Source: Methylococcaceae bacterium
GTDB lineage: Bacteria > Pseudomonadota > Gammaproteobacteria > Methylococcales > Methylomonadaceae
Direction: 5' to 3'
Assembly: GCA_947505055.1 (NCBI GenBank)
Contig: CANNLO010000013.1
Location: forward strand, 1-31,323
Length of the DNA stretch: 31,323 bases
The translations under genes were made by a program, and so were the position numbers. The notes beneath the pieces are model-generated. The model ran no database searches, was not told the DNA's origin, and was given only the letters and a program-made list of their open reading frames with translations. Of the stretch, positions 22,251 through 30,778 are shown piece by piece. How positions within the stretch are numbered: position 1 is the first letter of the stretch; each line of letters starts with the position of its first letter.

Positions 22251-24391
22251 TCAGGAAACGAGTTGTCAGACGTATCAAACAAAAACAAAACTCTACACTC
22301 TTTATTGGTATGGGGGTGTTGTTGTTGGGTCTTCACTTTGCAATGGTTAGCGCCGACTCTAAACCTTTGGAATTTGATGAAATGGTCGTCGAAGCAGGGC
22401 AAAGGAAAGAAAAAGATCTCATCGGTACAACCGGTTCAGCATCCCAGGGAGAAATCAGCCAGGCACAACTAGAATATCGCCCGATTTCCCGCAATGGAGA
22501 ACTAATGGAAGTAATACCCGGGGCATTAGCTAATCAACACAGCGGTTCCGGCAAAGCTAATCAGTATTTCCTGCGCGGTTTTAATCTCGATCACGGCACC
22601 GACTTTACGACTTATATCGATGGCATTCCCATGAACATGCCTACTCATGCCCATGGACAGGGCTATATGGATATCAATAGTGTCATTCCAGAATTGGTCA
22701 AGAAAATTGAATACGGCAAAGGCCCGTATTATGCGGAAGTTGGCGATTTTTCATCGGCTGGTTATTCAAAAATATTCTCGATGGATAAATTGCCTGATGG
22801 CATTTTGAAGTTTACCGGCGGCGAGTTTGGTTATTACCGGACTTTGGTCGCTAATTCCAACAAAGTCGGGAGCGGCGATTTACTTTACGCCGGCGAGTTT
22901 AATTTCTACAACGGCGTCTGGCAACAACCGGAGGATTCCAAAAAATTCAATGGTATGCTGCGTTACACCCTTGATAAGGGCGATTGGGGTGTGTCGATTA
23001 ACGGCAAAGGCTATACCAATGACTGGACGGCAACTAACCAGATATCACAGGCATTGGTTAATAATGGCACACTCAACTTATACGGCACCATGGATCCTAC
23101 GGATGGTGGCAAAACCAACCGTTACAGTTTTTCAAGTAATCTCTGGAACAAAGGCGATAACTGGAAAAATGATGCCAATATCTATGCTCTCTACTACGAT
23201 GTAGATTTATTCTCCAACTTTACCGGTTACTTGGACAACCCCGTTAAAGGCGATCAGATACACCAGTTTGAACATCGAGTACAAATCGGTAGCAATATCG
23301 AACATACCCGCTACAACAAGCTGCTTGGCTTTGACATGGACAACACCCTAGGCATTCAGTTTCGTCATGATGAAATCATGGGCTTGGGTCTGGATCACAC
23401 CGTTAGCCGGCAATATCTCAGTACAGTCAGTAATAGCAGTGTTAGTGAGACAACTGGCGGTGTCTATCTGAAAAACCAGACCTATTGGCATGAAAAAGTG
23501 CGGACTATTGCTGGTTTAAGGGGCGATTTTATCAATAACGATGTGGTGGTGCACGACACGGCCATGCATAATCCTAATGTGAATGCCGCCAACTCTGGCA
23601 ATCAAGGGCAAGCGATAGCCAGTCCCAAATTAAGCTTGATTATCGGCCCCTGGTTCAACACTGAGTATTTTATAAATGCTGGTTTTGGCTATCACTCTAA
23701 CGATGCACGCGGCACTACACTGCAACTTGATCCCAATACTGGCACTACATTAGACAGTAATTCTTCCCGGATTTCGCCTATGGCTCAGTCACGTGGTATT
23801 GAAACCGGCATACGCAGTAATTTTATTAAAGACTTAAATAGCACTCTGGCATTCTGGTGGCTAGGGAGTAATCAGGAATTGGTGTTTAGTGGCGATGTAG
23901 GCACAACTCAGGTGAAAGGGAAGTCTCATCGCTACGGCGTTGAATTAACAAACTACTATAGGCCTACTCATTGGTTGACACTGGATGCTGACTTTGCCTT
24001 GACTTCTGCACGATATGTGACGACTCCAGAGGGTGAAACCAATAACTATATTCCAAACTCTGTCGGCAGGGTAATCTCAACGGGCGCTACACTGCTTGCT
24101 CCCAACGGTCTGTTCAGTACGATACGTTTACGTCATTTTTCTGATATGCCGCTAGATTCATCAGGTAGGTTCTGGTCTGGCTCTACCAGTGTTGTCAATT
24201 TAGGTGCGGGTTACAAACAAAAAAAGTATAAGCTGGAAATCGACCTATTCAATATTTTTAATTCGACCGCTAACGATATTGCCTACGCTTATCAATATGC
24301 CTATCCTGCTGGTACGTCATCACAGACCGGTATTATGAAGCACCCTGTTGAGCCACGCATGGTACGGGCAACAGTCACGATTAATTTCTAG
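22235..24391 (+). CDS. TonB-dependent outer membrane receptor under a cobalamin riboswitch
   Basis: About 718 residues from ATG 22235; GTG 22205 and ATG 22223 are in-frame alternatives. A basic start and hydrophobic segment (STLFIGMGVLLLGLHFAMVS) form the signal peptide. DEMVVEA resembles a TonB box. The plug (about 60-185) contains PISRNGELMEVIPGALANQH, QYFLRGFNLDHGTDF and DGIPMNMPTHAHGQGY. The remainder is a barrel ending in Phe (ATVTINF). The plug signature belongs to a broad TonB receptor group rather than classical BtuB, so substrate is inferred from the riboswitch: a corrinoid or cobalt chelate. No btuCDF or TonB/ExbBD genes are nearby. Translation may be coupled to the leader ORF. Confidence 0.88.
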   Translation: MSTFIVRKRVVRRIKQKQNSTLFIGMGVLLLGLHFAMVSADSKPLEFDEMVVEAGQRKEKDLIGTTGSASQGEISQAQLEYRPISRNGELMEVIPGALANQHSGSGKANQYFLRGFNLDHGTDFTTYIDGIPMNMPTHAHGQGYMDINSVIPELVKKIEYGKGPYYAEVGDFSSAGYSKIFSMDKLPDGILKFTGGEFGYYRTLVANSNKVGSGDLLYAGEFNFYNGVWQQPEDSKKFNGMLRYTLDKGDWGVSINGKGYTNDWTATNQISQALVNNGTLNLYGTMDPTDGGKTNRYSFSSNLWNKGDNWKNDANIYALYYDVDLFSNFTGYLDNPVKGDQIHQFEHRVQIGSNIEHTRYNKLLGFDMDNTLGIQFRHDEIMGLGLDHTVSRQYLSTVSNSSVSETTGGVYLKNQTYWHEKVRTIAGLRGDFINNDVVVHDTAMHNPNVNAANSGNQGQAIASPKLSLIIGPWFNTEYFINAGFGYHSNDARGTTLQLDPNTGTTLDSNSSRISPMAQSRGIETGIRSNFIKDLNSTLAFWWLGSNQELVFSGDVGTTQVKGKSHRYGVELTNYYRPTHWLTLDADFALTSARYVTTPEGETNNYIPNSVGRVISTGATLLAPNGLFSTIRLRHFSDMPLDSSGRFWSGSTSVVNLGAGYKQKKYKLEIDLFNIFNSTANDIAYAYQYAYPAGTSSQTGIMKHPVEPRMVRATVTINF

Positions 24392-24445
24392 TACAAGCTT
24401 AATGAATGGTCAATTGTTAAGCAAAAAACTAGTGACTATTCCTTA

Positions 24446-24507
24446 GGAGTATTTTAACAATGGTCGGTATTTGGAAGCTCAAATTTATAGTCGAATACTC
24501 CGAGTAG
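24446..24507 (+). promoter_or_regulatory. Inverted repeat covering a possible 15-codon ORF
   Basis: GGAGTATT (24446-24453) and AATACTCC (24494-24501) are perfect complements. The left arm contains the AGGAGT ribosome-like site of a 15-codon frame at 24460-24507 (MVGIWKLKFIVEYSE). This might be a self-sequestering micro-ORF or a chance structure. Confidence 0.25.
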
Positions 24508-24616
24508 ATAGTGAACTGCCAGTGATTTCATCATTGCAACTCATGTTGTTAGCCACTTATTTATTGTGGCTATTTGTGATTCTTGATGGGCAACAGTATT
24601 AAGCAAGATTACAATG

Positions 24617-24640
24617 AACTGAGTACAATTGTACTCAGTT
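24617..24640. promoter_or_regulatory. Perfect 24-bp palindrome upstream of the 110-residue gene
   Basis: Half-site AACTGAGTACAA is followed immediately by its exact complement. It ends 25 bp before the next start codon, an operator-like position. It is a good candidate site for a dimeric repressor, possibly the gene product itself. Confidence 0.6.
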
Positions 24641-24665
24641 GTACTAATTAACAAGCAGGATAAAA

Positions 24666-24998
24666 ATGACTGAAAACCAACCAATCAAAAAAGTGACCTA
24701 CTGGCAACCTTCAGCAGGCAGCACAATCGCAGGTATCATTCAATCCACGGGTATTTCTAATAATTTACTTTATAACGAACAGAAAATTCTATTTTTACAG
24801 GAGAACAATGGTGCGGTTGTCGGCATTGACCTAAATCGTTATTTGATGCACAGCTTGAAACAACAAAACGCCGCCTTGGGTGATTTAGTCACCGTGACTT
24901 TTCAGGGCAAAGAGCAGAAAAATAATGGGCGTTCATTCAATCGCTACACCTTGTTAGTGGATAAGGTCGCCAGTCCATATAACAAAACCCACAGTTAA
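24666..24998 (+). CDS. Hypothetical protein, OB-fold-like pattern
   Basis: 110 residues beginning MTENQPIKKVTYWQPSAGST, with AGGA 7 nt upstream. The alternating strand pattern (GSTIAGIIQST, EQKILFLQENNGAVVGIDL, ALGDLVTVTFQGKEQ and FNRYTLLVDKV) resembles small beta-barrel nucleic-acid-binding proteins encoded by phages and plasmids, but I cannot name a family. There is no signal peptide or membrane segment. A 24-bp palindrome sits just before it. It follows the TonB receptor after 274 bp and is the last gene before 900 bp of gene-free DNA. Confidence 0.6.
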   Translation: MTENQPIKKVTYWQPSAGSTIAGIIQSTGISNNLLYNEQKILFLQENNGAVVGIDLNRYLMHSLKQQNAALGDLVTVTFQGKEQKNNGRSFNRYTLLVDKVASPYNKTHS

Positions 24999-25855
24999 GC
25001 CAGTTATGGCTAAACAAACTCACCACGAATATTACATGTATTCGCTGAATCTAATCTTGATCTGTTGATTTTCGGCACATGCAAACGCAGCAGTGATTGA
25101 TAAAGCAATTGAAGTAGCGTTCTGCGCAGCAGCTTTGTATCATCCGTTGACAGCTATCTGAGCCAAAAAACATGTAGGCGGAGTCTCTAAAAGGTCACAG
25201 GGCAGGGGGGGCTTTGCGAGTCGCGTGATGAATTCCAAATAAAATTGAAATACTATTATTGTCCTAAATATCGGTTAAGTGTTTCGAGATGCTGCGGCTT
25301 TAAAGATGTATTCTGTGCATAGATCCTCCATAAAAATCACTTTAACAATAATCGGTTTTTTAATGAGTTCTAAATGGTCATGGGTGTATAACCTTATTTT
25401 TTGTCTATGATTAACAATAGAGGTATTAAACGTAATAAAGAAAATTTTTTATTCATTATTTCGTTTTAATAGTCTATATATTTCTGATATTTAAAATATT
25501 TTCTTTATATACTACGGGTTTAAGAAATGTAAAATTTCAGTTTATATAAATTTAAGTTAATTAACTATCGAACTGTAGTAATAAAGTAAGTGTCATCTAT
25601 AGATAGTTGGGTTGCATTTGACGAGTAGCTAGTTAATCCTTCGGAGATATGATTCAGATATCGCTGGAGATTGTAGCCTATCCCCAACAAAAAAATCCAG
25701 CCTCCCAAGGTGTTAAAACAATTTTATTCATGTGCCAATATATACATTAAAACCAAGTTCGTAATCAGCTTATTACGGATAAGCCTTTCCATAATAATAA
25801 CGGATTGTGCTGAATTATTGGAATAATTGCGTTGCGATGAAAGCTGACGTGTTAT
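24999..25855. other. Gene-free AT-rich region
   Basis: No supported gene. A minus-strand open stretch around 25016-25142 (KLLRRTLLQLLYQSLLRL and following) has no start or ribosome site and no recognised product. The centre (25380-25560) is very AT-rich. Confidence 0.35.
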
Positions 25856-25889
25856 CAGCATTCATCGCCATGCCGCTAATGAATGCTGA
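25855..25889 (-). terminator. Hairpin after the porin gene
   Basis: TCAGCATTCAT and ATGAATGCTGA form an 11-bp perfect stem with a 13-nt loop just past the porin stop. No T tract follows, so it may be an mRNA-end stabiliser or a Rho-dependent end. Confidence 0.45.
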
Positions 25890-25904
25890 CTGACAGGAGT
25901 GGTG

Positions 25905-27269
25905 TTAGAAATTTACGTTTCCTTGCAACCAGATTTTTTGGGTATCGGTATTTGCAAAAGATTTGTCCAGCACGCCCCCAGTAACATAAGAACTATCAGC
26001 GTTATAAATTGCGTATTTTGCTAATAAGGAATAATGTTTCCCGAATTTTTTGAGCGCGGAAAAATTCAATTCCGTACCATAATGAAGCTGGCCGGTATCA
26101 TCGCTAAAATCGTGATAAATTCCTGAGATTATCAGGCTGTCGTTTTCTAAAAATCTTGCATGTACAGTCCCGAACACATCACGGATACCATGATCGGGCG
26201 TATTGACAGCAAAAACATCGGCCCAACCTTGAAAAACATGATTGGTGCCCAGCGGAGTGTCAAAGGTTTTATTATGTCCATGGCCATCAAGTTGCTCCAT
26301 AGCACCCTGAAAGGTTAAATTATAAGCTGTGAAACCGCCCATCACATTGATGCGCTGGGTTTGATACGTTGTTTTACCATGGCCGTAATTTTGTTGGTAA
26401 CCCCATTCAGCCGTATAAACCACGCCATAATTGTCACTGATTTTCAGTGTATCCCCTGGTTTTTGAAAATTGTTCACCCGCAGACCATAAGTCTGGTTGG
26501 ATTTTTCGAGTGTAGTAATTGTGTTGGTTGAAACTGGATCTTTAGGATCTTTGGTATCGGTATAATCAAGCCAGTAACCATAGCCAACCAAATTGCCGTA
26601 TTGACCGATTTTATAATTGACGTTGAGCAGCGGTGCAATGACGTTTTCAGTCGTCGCGATAAATGTATTTACGTTGCCAATGTAGCCCGCATTTATGGTC
26701 AGATCTTTAATGGATTGATTAGTGACCAATGCAGAGTCAAAAGTTGTTTCCATTTGCCGCCAGCCTACGTTACCGATAAATCGGTCATCATCAAGTTTGA
26801 TGCGTTGCCTTCCGCCTTTGATCAACGTATCAGCGATACCGGCATAGCTCAGCCATAATTGATTAAGTTCGCTTTGTTGGGGATCAAGAATCTTTGAATA
26901 AGCGTTATTATTGTTACGGCCACTATTGAAGTCTTCTAGTATCGCCAGATTGCCTTCGTATTCGGCATAACCCTGAATGCTATGAAATACCGGTGACAAC
27001 AAACCTACCCTCAATCGCGAAGTAACAGCCTCGGCGGTATGTGGTTGATTTATGCCTAGCGCAGGCGTGCCATTTGTAATGACATTATCCTGATTAACAT
27101 TTTCATAGCGCGTATTTAGATCAAACTTAACGGCGCCGCCGTTGCCGAATTTGAGGGCATCCTCAATGGTTTGAGTGGGATCAGCAGATACCGGGCTACT
27201 AGCAGAAGTCAATGCTAGCAGTGCAAACGATATGAGGTGGGATGATGTTTTTGGTTGTTGTCGTGGCAT
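25905..27269 (-). CDS. Outer membrane porin, alginate-export-like
   Basis: A 454-residue outer-membrane beta-barrel. Residues 1-29 form the signal peptide (SFALLALTSASSPVSA, cut before DPTQ). The mature part opens with FGNGGAVKFDLNTRYENVNQ and has repeated amphipathic strands, including LNQLWLSYAG, GGRQRIKLDDDRFIGNVGWR and FSALKKFGKHYSLLAKYAIY, then ends QGNVNF with a terminal Phe. The RIKLDDDRFIGNVGWRQ segment is typical of the alginate-export porin family (AlgE-like). It follows nsrR on the same strand by 86 bp, next to nitrate genes, so it may carry nitrate or nitrite across the outer membrane; the substrate is not shown. Confidence 0.8.
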   Translation of the reverse strand: MPRQQPKTSSHLISFALLALTSASSPVSADPTQTIEDALKFGNGGAVKFDLNTRYENVNQDNVITNGTPALGINQPHTAEAVTSRLRVGLLSPVFHSIQGYAEYEGNLAILEDFNSGRNNNNAYSKILDPQQSELNQLWLSYAGIADTLIKGGRQRIKLDDDRFIGNVGWRQMETTFDSALVTNQSIKDLTINAGYIGNVNTFIATTENVIAPLLNVNYKIGQYGNLVGYGYWLDYTDTKDPKDPVSTNTITTLEKSNQTYGLRVNNFQKPGDTLKISDNYGVVYTAEWGYQQNYGHGKTTYQTQRINVMGGFTAYNLTFQGAMEQLDGHGHNKTFDTPLGTNHVFQGWADVFAVNTPDHGIRDVFGTVHARFLENDSLIISGIYHDFSDDTGQLHYGTELNFSALKKFGKHYSLLAKYAIYNADSSYVTGGVLDKSFANTDTQKIWLQGNVNF

Positions 27270-27355
27270 GTAGCTCTCTTTAAATATGTTATGGAATAGA
27301 ACTGGATTGAAGATGCTGAAATTATTTTTAAGAAGCTATCTGTAAATAACTTTAA

Positions 27356-27829
27356 TTAACCCTTAATTTCGTCTTCAATCAACATTAGCGTTAATGGATA
27401 TTTCGTATCGGGCAGCTCTATAGGTATTGTTTTAGATAAGGCATCGGCCAATGTTGCGGCATCCAGAATCTCTAAATAAGCAGAGCCTGCACGCGCCAAT
27501 AAATGTTTAAGGCCACAGCCGGGTAGCATTCGGCAACTTTGCTGTGCAGGATCAAAACATTCTACCCAGTTAAAATGATTTTCCATGCTGCGCACTACAT
27601 CACCAAGACTGATTTCCTCTGGAGGGCGCTGTAAGGTTAAGCCTCCTCCCTTGCCGCGCGTTGTTTTTACAAAGCCTTTGCTACCCAGTTGATGAACGAT
27701 TTTCACCAGATGGTTGCGGGAAATATTATAAAAATCAGCAATTTCTGTAATATTGGCCTGCTTGCCCTGAGACATTGCCAAATAAAGTAAGACCCTGAGT
27801 GCGTAATCGGTGTAACTGGTAATTTGCAT
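27356..27829 (-). CDS. nsrR: NsrR-type nitric oxide-sensing Rrf2 repressor
   Basis: A 157-residue winged-helix regulator. The N-terminal MQITSYTDYALRVLLYLA, and ISRNHLVKIVHQLGSKGFVK then TTRGKGGGLTLQ, are NsrR hallmarks. The three conserved cluster ligands are Cys91, Cys99 and Cys105 (VECFDP...C....PGC). NsrR binds an iron-sulfur cluster and loses DNA binding when it reacts with NO. It is divergent from the narK fusion and directly upstream of the porin gene, so it is placed to regulate both. The ribosome site is weak. Confidence 0.92.
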   Translation of the reverse strand: MQITSYTDYALRVLLYLAMSQGKQANITEIADFYNISRNHLVKIVHQLGSKGFVKTTRGKGGGLTLQRPPEEISLGDVVRSMENHFNWVECFDPAQQSCRMLPGCGLKHLLARAGSAYLEILDAATLADALSKTIPIELPDTKYPLTLMLIEDEIKG

Positions 27830-28015
27830 GTTGCTTGCTACCGAGAAAAGAATTATATTATAACATGTATTAAGAATATACTTTTTAGAGAGATTGTATA
27901 TTTTTAATGCCTATTTTCTGAAATTATATTTTAAACCTTAATTTATGAGTTTAGATGTAATGCCTGGAAATCGCCGAAAAACTTAAAATTATTTAATGCA
28001 CAAGTAAGGGTTATT
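27830..28015. promoter_or_regulatory. nsrR / narK divergent control region
   Basis: A 186-bp AT-rich region between divergent starts. ATGTATTAAGAATATACTT (about 27865-27883) partly resembles the AT-rich NsrR palindrome (AAGATGYATTT-N-AAATRCATCTT) but with mismatches. No FNR box (TTGAT-N4-ATCAA) is seen. AAGGG precedes the narK start by 6-7 nt. Confidence 0.3.
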
Positions 28016-30700
28016 ATGTCAATTGTTGATAACGTCACGCCCGGCCAGCAGTCCAGAGCTCTCTGGTTAAGCACTGTTGCCTTCATCACCTGTTTTGCAG
28101 TGTGGACTATTTTTTCTATTATTGGTCTGCAAATTCAAAAAGACTTAGGCTTAAGCGAGACCGAGTTTGGCTTGCTGGTAGGAACGCCAATACTGTCCGG
28201 TTCATTAATTCGACTTATACTGGGGATCTGGACAGATCAGTACGGCGGTCGTATCGTATATACCATTGTTATGGTAACGGCGGCTATTGCGACATTCTTG
28301 TTAACTACAGTCGACACTTACCTCATGTATTTGGTGGCAGCCTTGGGCATAGGTGTTGCTGGCGGCTCATTTGCGGTAGGTATCGCCTATACTTCACGCT
28401 GGTTTCCTACAGGGAGACAAGGCACTGCGTTGGGGATTTTTGGTTTGGGTAATGTCGGCGCAGCGGTGACCAAATTTGTCGCGCCTTTTGTAATGGTTGC
28501 CTTCGGTTGGCATGCCGTAGCGCAAATCTGGGCGTCAGTTCTGCTGCTGATGGCGGCAATTTTCTGGTTTTTCACTGACGACGAGCCGCTGCTTAAAGCG
28601 AGACGCCTATCGGGAGCTAAACCGGACTCGATTATTAAACAACTGGAACCGCTTAAAGATATGCGGGTTTGGCGTTTTTCAATGTACTACTTTTGTGTGT
28701 TTGGCGCTTTTGTCGCCTTAGCGCTCTGGTTGCCCCGTTATCTGGTGGGTGCTTACGGTTTTGATATTAAAACAGCGGGTATGTTGGCCGCATCGTATTC
28801 CATTTTTGCGAGCTTGTTTCGTGCATTGGGTGGCTGGTTATCTGATCGTTTTGGTGCGCGGTTGTTGATGTACTGGACCTTTATAATCGGCGCGGTATGC
28901 ACTTTTTTCTTGTCTTATCCACCTACCGATTACGTCGTACATGGCATTAAAGGTGATCTCAGCTTTAGCATGGGGATCGGCCCATCAGGATTTATGTTAT
29001 TGATGTCGGTGCTGGGGTTGTTCATGTCTTTTGGAAAGGCAGCTGTGTACAAGCATATTCCGGTTTATTATCCTGATAACGTTGGCGCGGTAGGCGGCGC
29101 TGTGGGTATGATCGGCGGTTTAGGTGGATTCTTGTTACCGTTAACTTTTGGTATGTTGAATGATTTGACCGGTATTTGGAGCAGCTGTTTCATGTTGCTG
29201 TTTGTGTTAATGACTATCGCACTTACCTGGATGCATTTTTCTATTGTGCAGATGGAACGCCGCGTCGTGCCAGAATTAGCCAACATATCCAGAGATTTAC
29301 ATGAATTGAGCCATCCTTCACCATTGGTTTTGACTGACTGGAATCCTGAAGATAAAGGTTTCTGGGAGAAGACCGGAAAACGTATCGCTAACCGAAATCT
29401 GTGGATCAGCATCCCCGCCTTATTGTTGGGTTTTGCGGTGTGGATGGTATGGAGCGTCGTGGTGATAAATCTGCCTAGTATTGGTTTTAAATACACGACT
29501 AATGAATTGTTCTGGTTAGCTTCCTTGCCGGGACTTTCTGGCGCTACGTTACGAATTTTCTATTCGTTTATGGTGCCTATTTTTGGCGGTCGACGCTGGA
29601 CCACAATCAGTACTTTCTCACTGCTGTTGCCGTCGATATGGATAGGGTTTGCCGTGCAAAATCCCGAAACACCTTATTTACTAATGGTGGTATTGGCTTT
29701 GTTATGCGGTTTTGGCGGCGGAAATTTTGCGTCCAGCATGGCGAACATCAGTTTTTTCTATCCTCAATCCCAAAAAGGCACGGCTCTGGGTTTAAATGCC
29801 GGCTTGGGTAATTTAGGTGTCAGCACTGTTCAGTTTGTAGTGCCGCTGGTTATTGCAGCATCTGTATTTGGCTCTTTGGGCGGCGATCCACAAGTGTGGG
29901 TTAAGGGCGCAGTCACTAAATCGATGTGGCTGCAGAACGCTGGATTTATCTGGGTGCCATTTATTATTGCGACCAGTATCGCGGCATGGTTTGGCATGAA
30001 TGATATTGCTTCGGCAAAAGCCTCTTTTAAAGATCAATCGGTCATTTTCAAGCGTAAACACAACTGGTTGATGTGCTGGCTTTATACCGGCACTTTCGGT
30101 TCGTTTATCGGTTATGCAGCCGGCTTTCCGATGTTGATTAAAATTTTGTTCCCTGATGTTAATCCAACTCAGTACGCCTTTTTGGGTCCGTTGGTTGGGG
30201 CCTTAATCAGACCGGTCGGCGGTTGGCTCGCCGACAAACTGGGCGGCGCCCAGGTGACAATGTGGAATTTCGTAATTATGATTGTCGCGGTGTTCGGTGT
30301 GTTGCATTTTATGCCGTCAGCCGGTAATCCTGGCGATTTTTGGGGCTTTCTTGCCATGTTTATGGTGTTGTTTATTACCACCGGCATAGGTAATGGCTCA
30401 ACCTTCAGGATGATTCCGGTTATCTTCCTGACTGAACGTTTGTGCGCAGCAAAAGGGCAGGGCGATGAGGCTGTTGCCAAAGCCAAAAAAGATGCGGCCA
30501 AAGAAGCGGCCGCAGTGCTGGGTTTTAGTTCGGCAATTGCCGCGTACGGTGCGTTCTTTATCCCCAAGAGTTACGGTACGGCAATCAATATGACTGGTTC
30601 ACCTGATGCGGCATTATATTGTTTTATGGCTTTTTACCTGGTGTGCATCGGTATCACCTGGTGGAATTACGCACGTAAAACAGCCGCTATGCCTTGTTGA
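28016..30700 (+). CDS. narK: Fused NarK1-NarK2 nitrate/nitrite transporter
   Basis: An 894-residue protein with two complete major-facilitator domains (about 1-415 and 455-890), about 24 membrane helices. The first half has the nitrate signature GVAGGSFAVGIAYTSRWFP and Arg66 in SGSLIRLILGIWTDQYGGR; this half resembles NarK1 (proton-coupled nitrate import). The second half has GFGGGNFASSMANISFFYPQ and resembles NarK2 (nitrate/nitrite exchange). The two are joined by a hydrophilic linker (NISRDLHELSHPSPLVLTDW). Such fusions are known in Paracoccus and some gammaproteobacteria. It begins a nitrate respiration operon, 78 bp before narG, divergent from nsrR. Confidence 0.95.
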   Translation: MSIVDNVTPGQQSRALWLSTVAFITCFAVWTIFSIIGLQIQKDLGLSETEFGLLVGTPILSGSLIRLILGIWTDQYGGRIVYTIVMVTAAIATFLLTTVDTYLMYLVAALGIGVAGGSFAVGIAYTSRWFPTGRQGTALGIFGLGNVGAAVTKFVAPFVMVAFGWHAVAQIWASVLLLMAAIFWFFTDDEPLLKARRLSGAKPDSIIKQLEPLKDMRVWRFSMYYFCVFGAFVALALWLPRYLVGAYGFDIKTAGMLAASYSIFASLFRALGGWLSDRFGARLLMYWTFIIGAVCTFFLSYPPTDYVVHGIKGDLSFSMGIGPSGFMLLMSVLGLFMSFGKAAVYKHIPVYYPDNVGAVGGAVGMIGGLGGFLLPLTFGMLNDLTGIWSSCFMLLFVLMTIALTWMHFSIVQMERRVVPELANISRDLHELSHPSPLVLTDWNPEDKGFWEKTGKRIANRNLWISIPALLLGFAVWMVWSVVVINLPSIGFKYTTNELFWLASLPGLSGATLRIFYSFMVPIFGGRRWTTISTFSLLLPSIWIGFAVQNPETPYLLMVVLALLCGFGGGNFASSMANISFFYPQSQKGTALGLNAGLGNLGVSTVQFVVPLVIAASVFGSLGGDPQVWVKGAVTKSMWLQNAGFIWVPFIIATSIAAWFGMNDIASAKASFKDQSVIFKRKHNWLMCWLYTGTFGSFIGYAAGFPMLIKILFPDVNPTQYAFLGPLVGALIRPVGGWLADKLGGAQVTMWNFVIMIVAVFGVLHFMPSAGNPGDFWGFLAMFMVLFITTGIGNGSTFRMIPVIFLTERLCAAKGQGDEAVAKAKKDAAKEAAAVLGFSSAIAAYGAFFIPKSYGTAINMTGSPDAALYCFMAFYLVCIGITWWNYARKTAAMPC

Positions 30701-30719
30701 TTTTTTATCTTTTATTGCA

Positions 30720-30746
30720 TCGTTCCCACGCAGAGCGTGGGAACGA
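30720..30746. repeat. REP-like palindrome between narK and narG
   Basis: TCGTTCCCACGC-AGA-GCGTGGGAACGA: a perfect 12-bp stem with a 3-nt loop. This is one of the most common dispersed REP palindromes in gammaproteobacteria. It lies in the narK-narG gap and could attenuate or stabilise the operon mRNA. Confidence 0.8.
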
Positions 30747-30778
30747 TAAACAAAACCCGAAAACATAGGTAAATCATA

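Noticed and set aside
24453..24600. Alternative plus-strand frame (GRYLEAQIYSRILRVD and a hydrophobic end)
   Set aside because: No usable start codon with a ribosome site and no recognised family; may be a relic but cannot be supported.
27309..27317. AAGATGCTG as an NsrR half-site upstream of the porin gene
   Set aside because: Only one half of the site is present and the second half does not match; too weak to annotate.
29068..29496. Minus-strand 142-codon frame inside narK
   Set aside because: Shadow of the fused transporter gene, with no ribosome site or domain.
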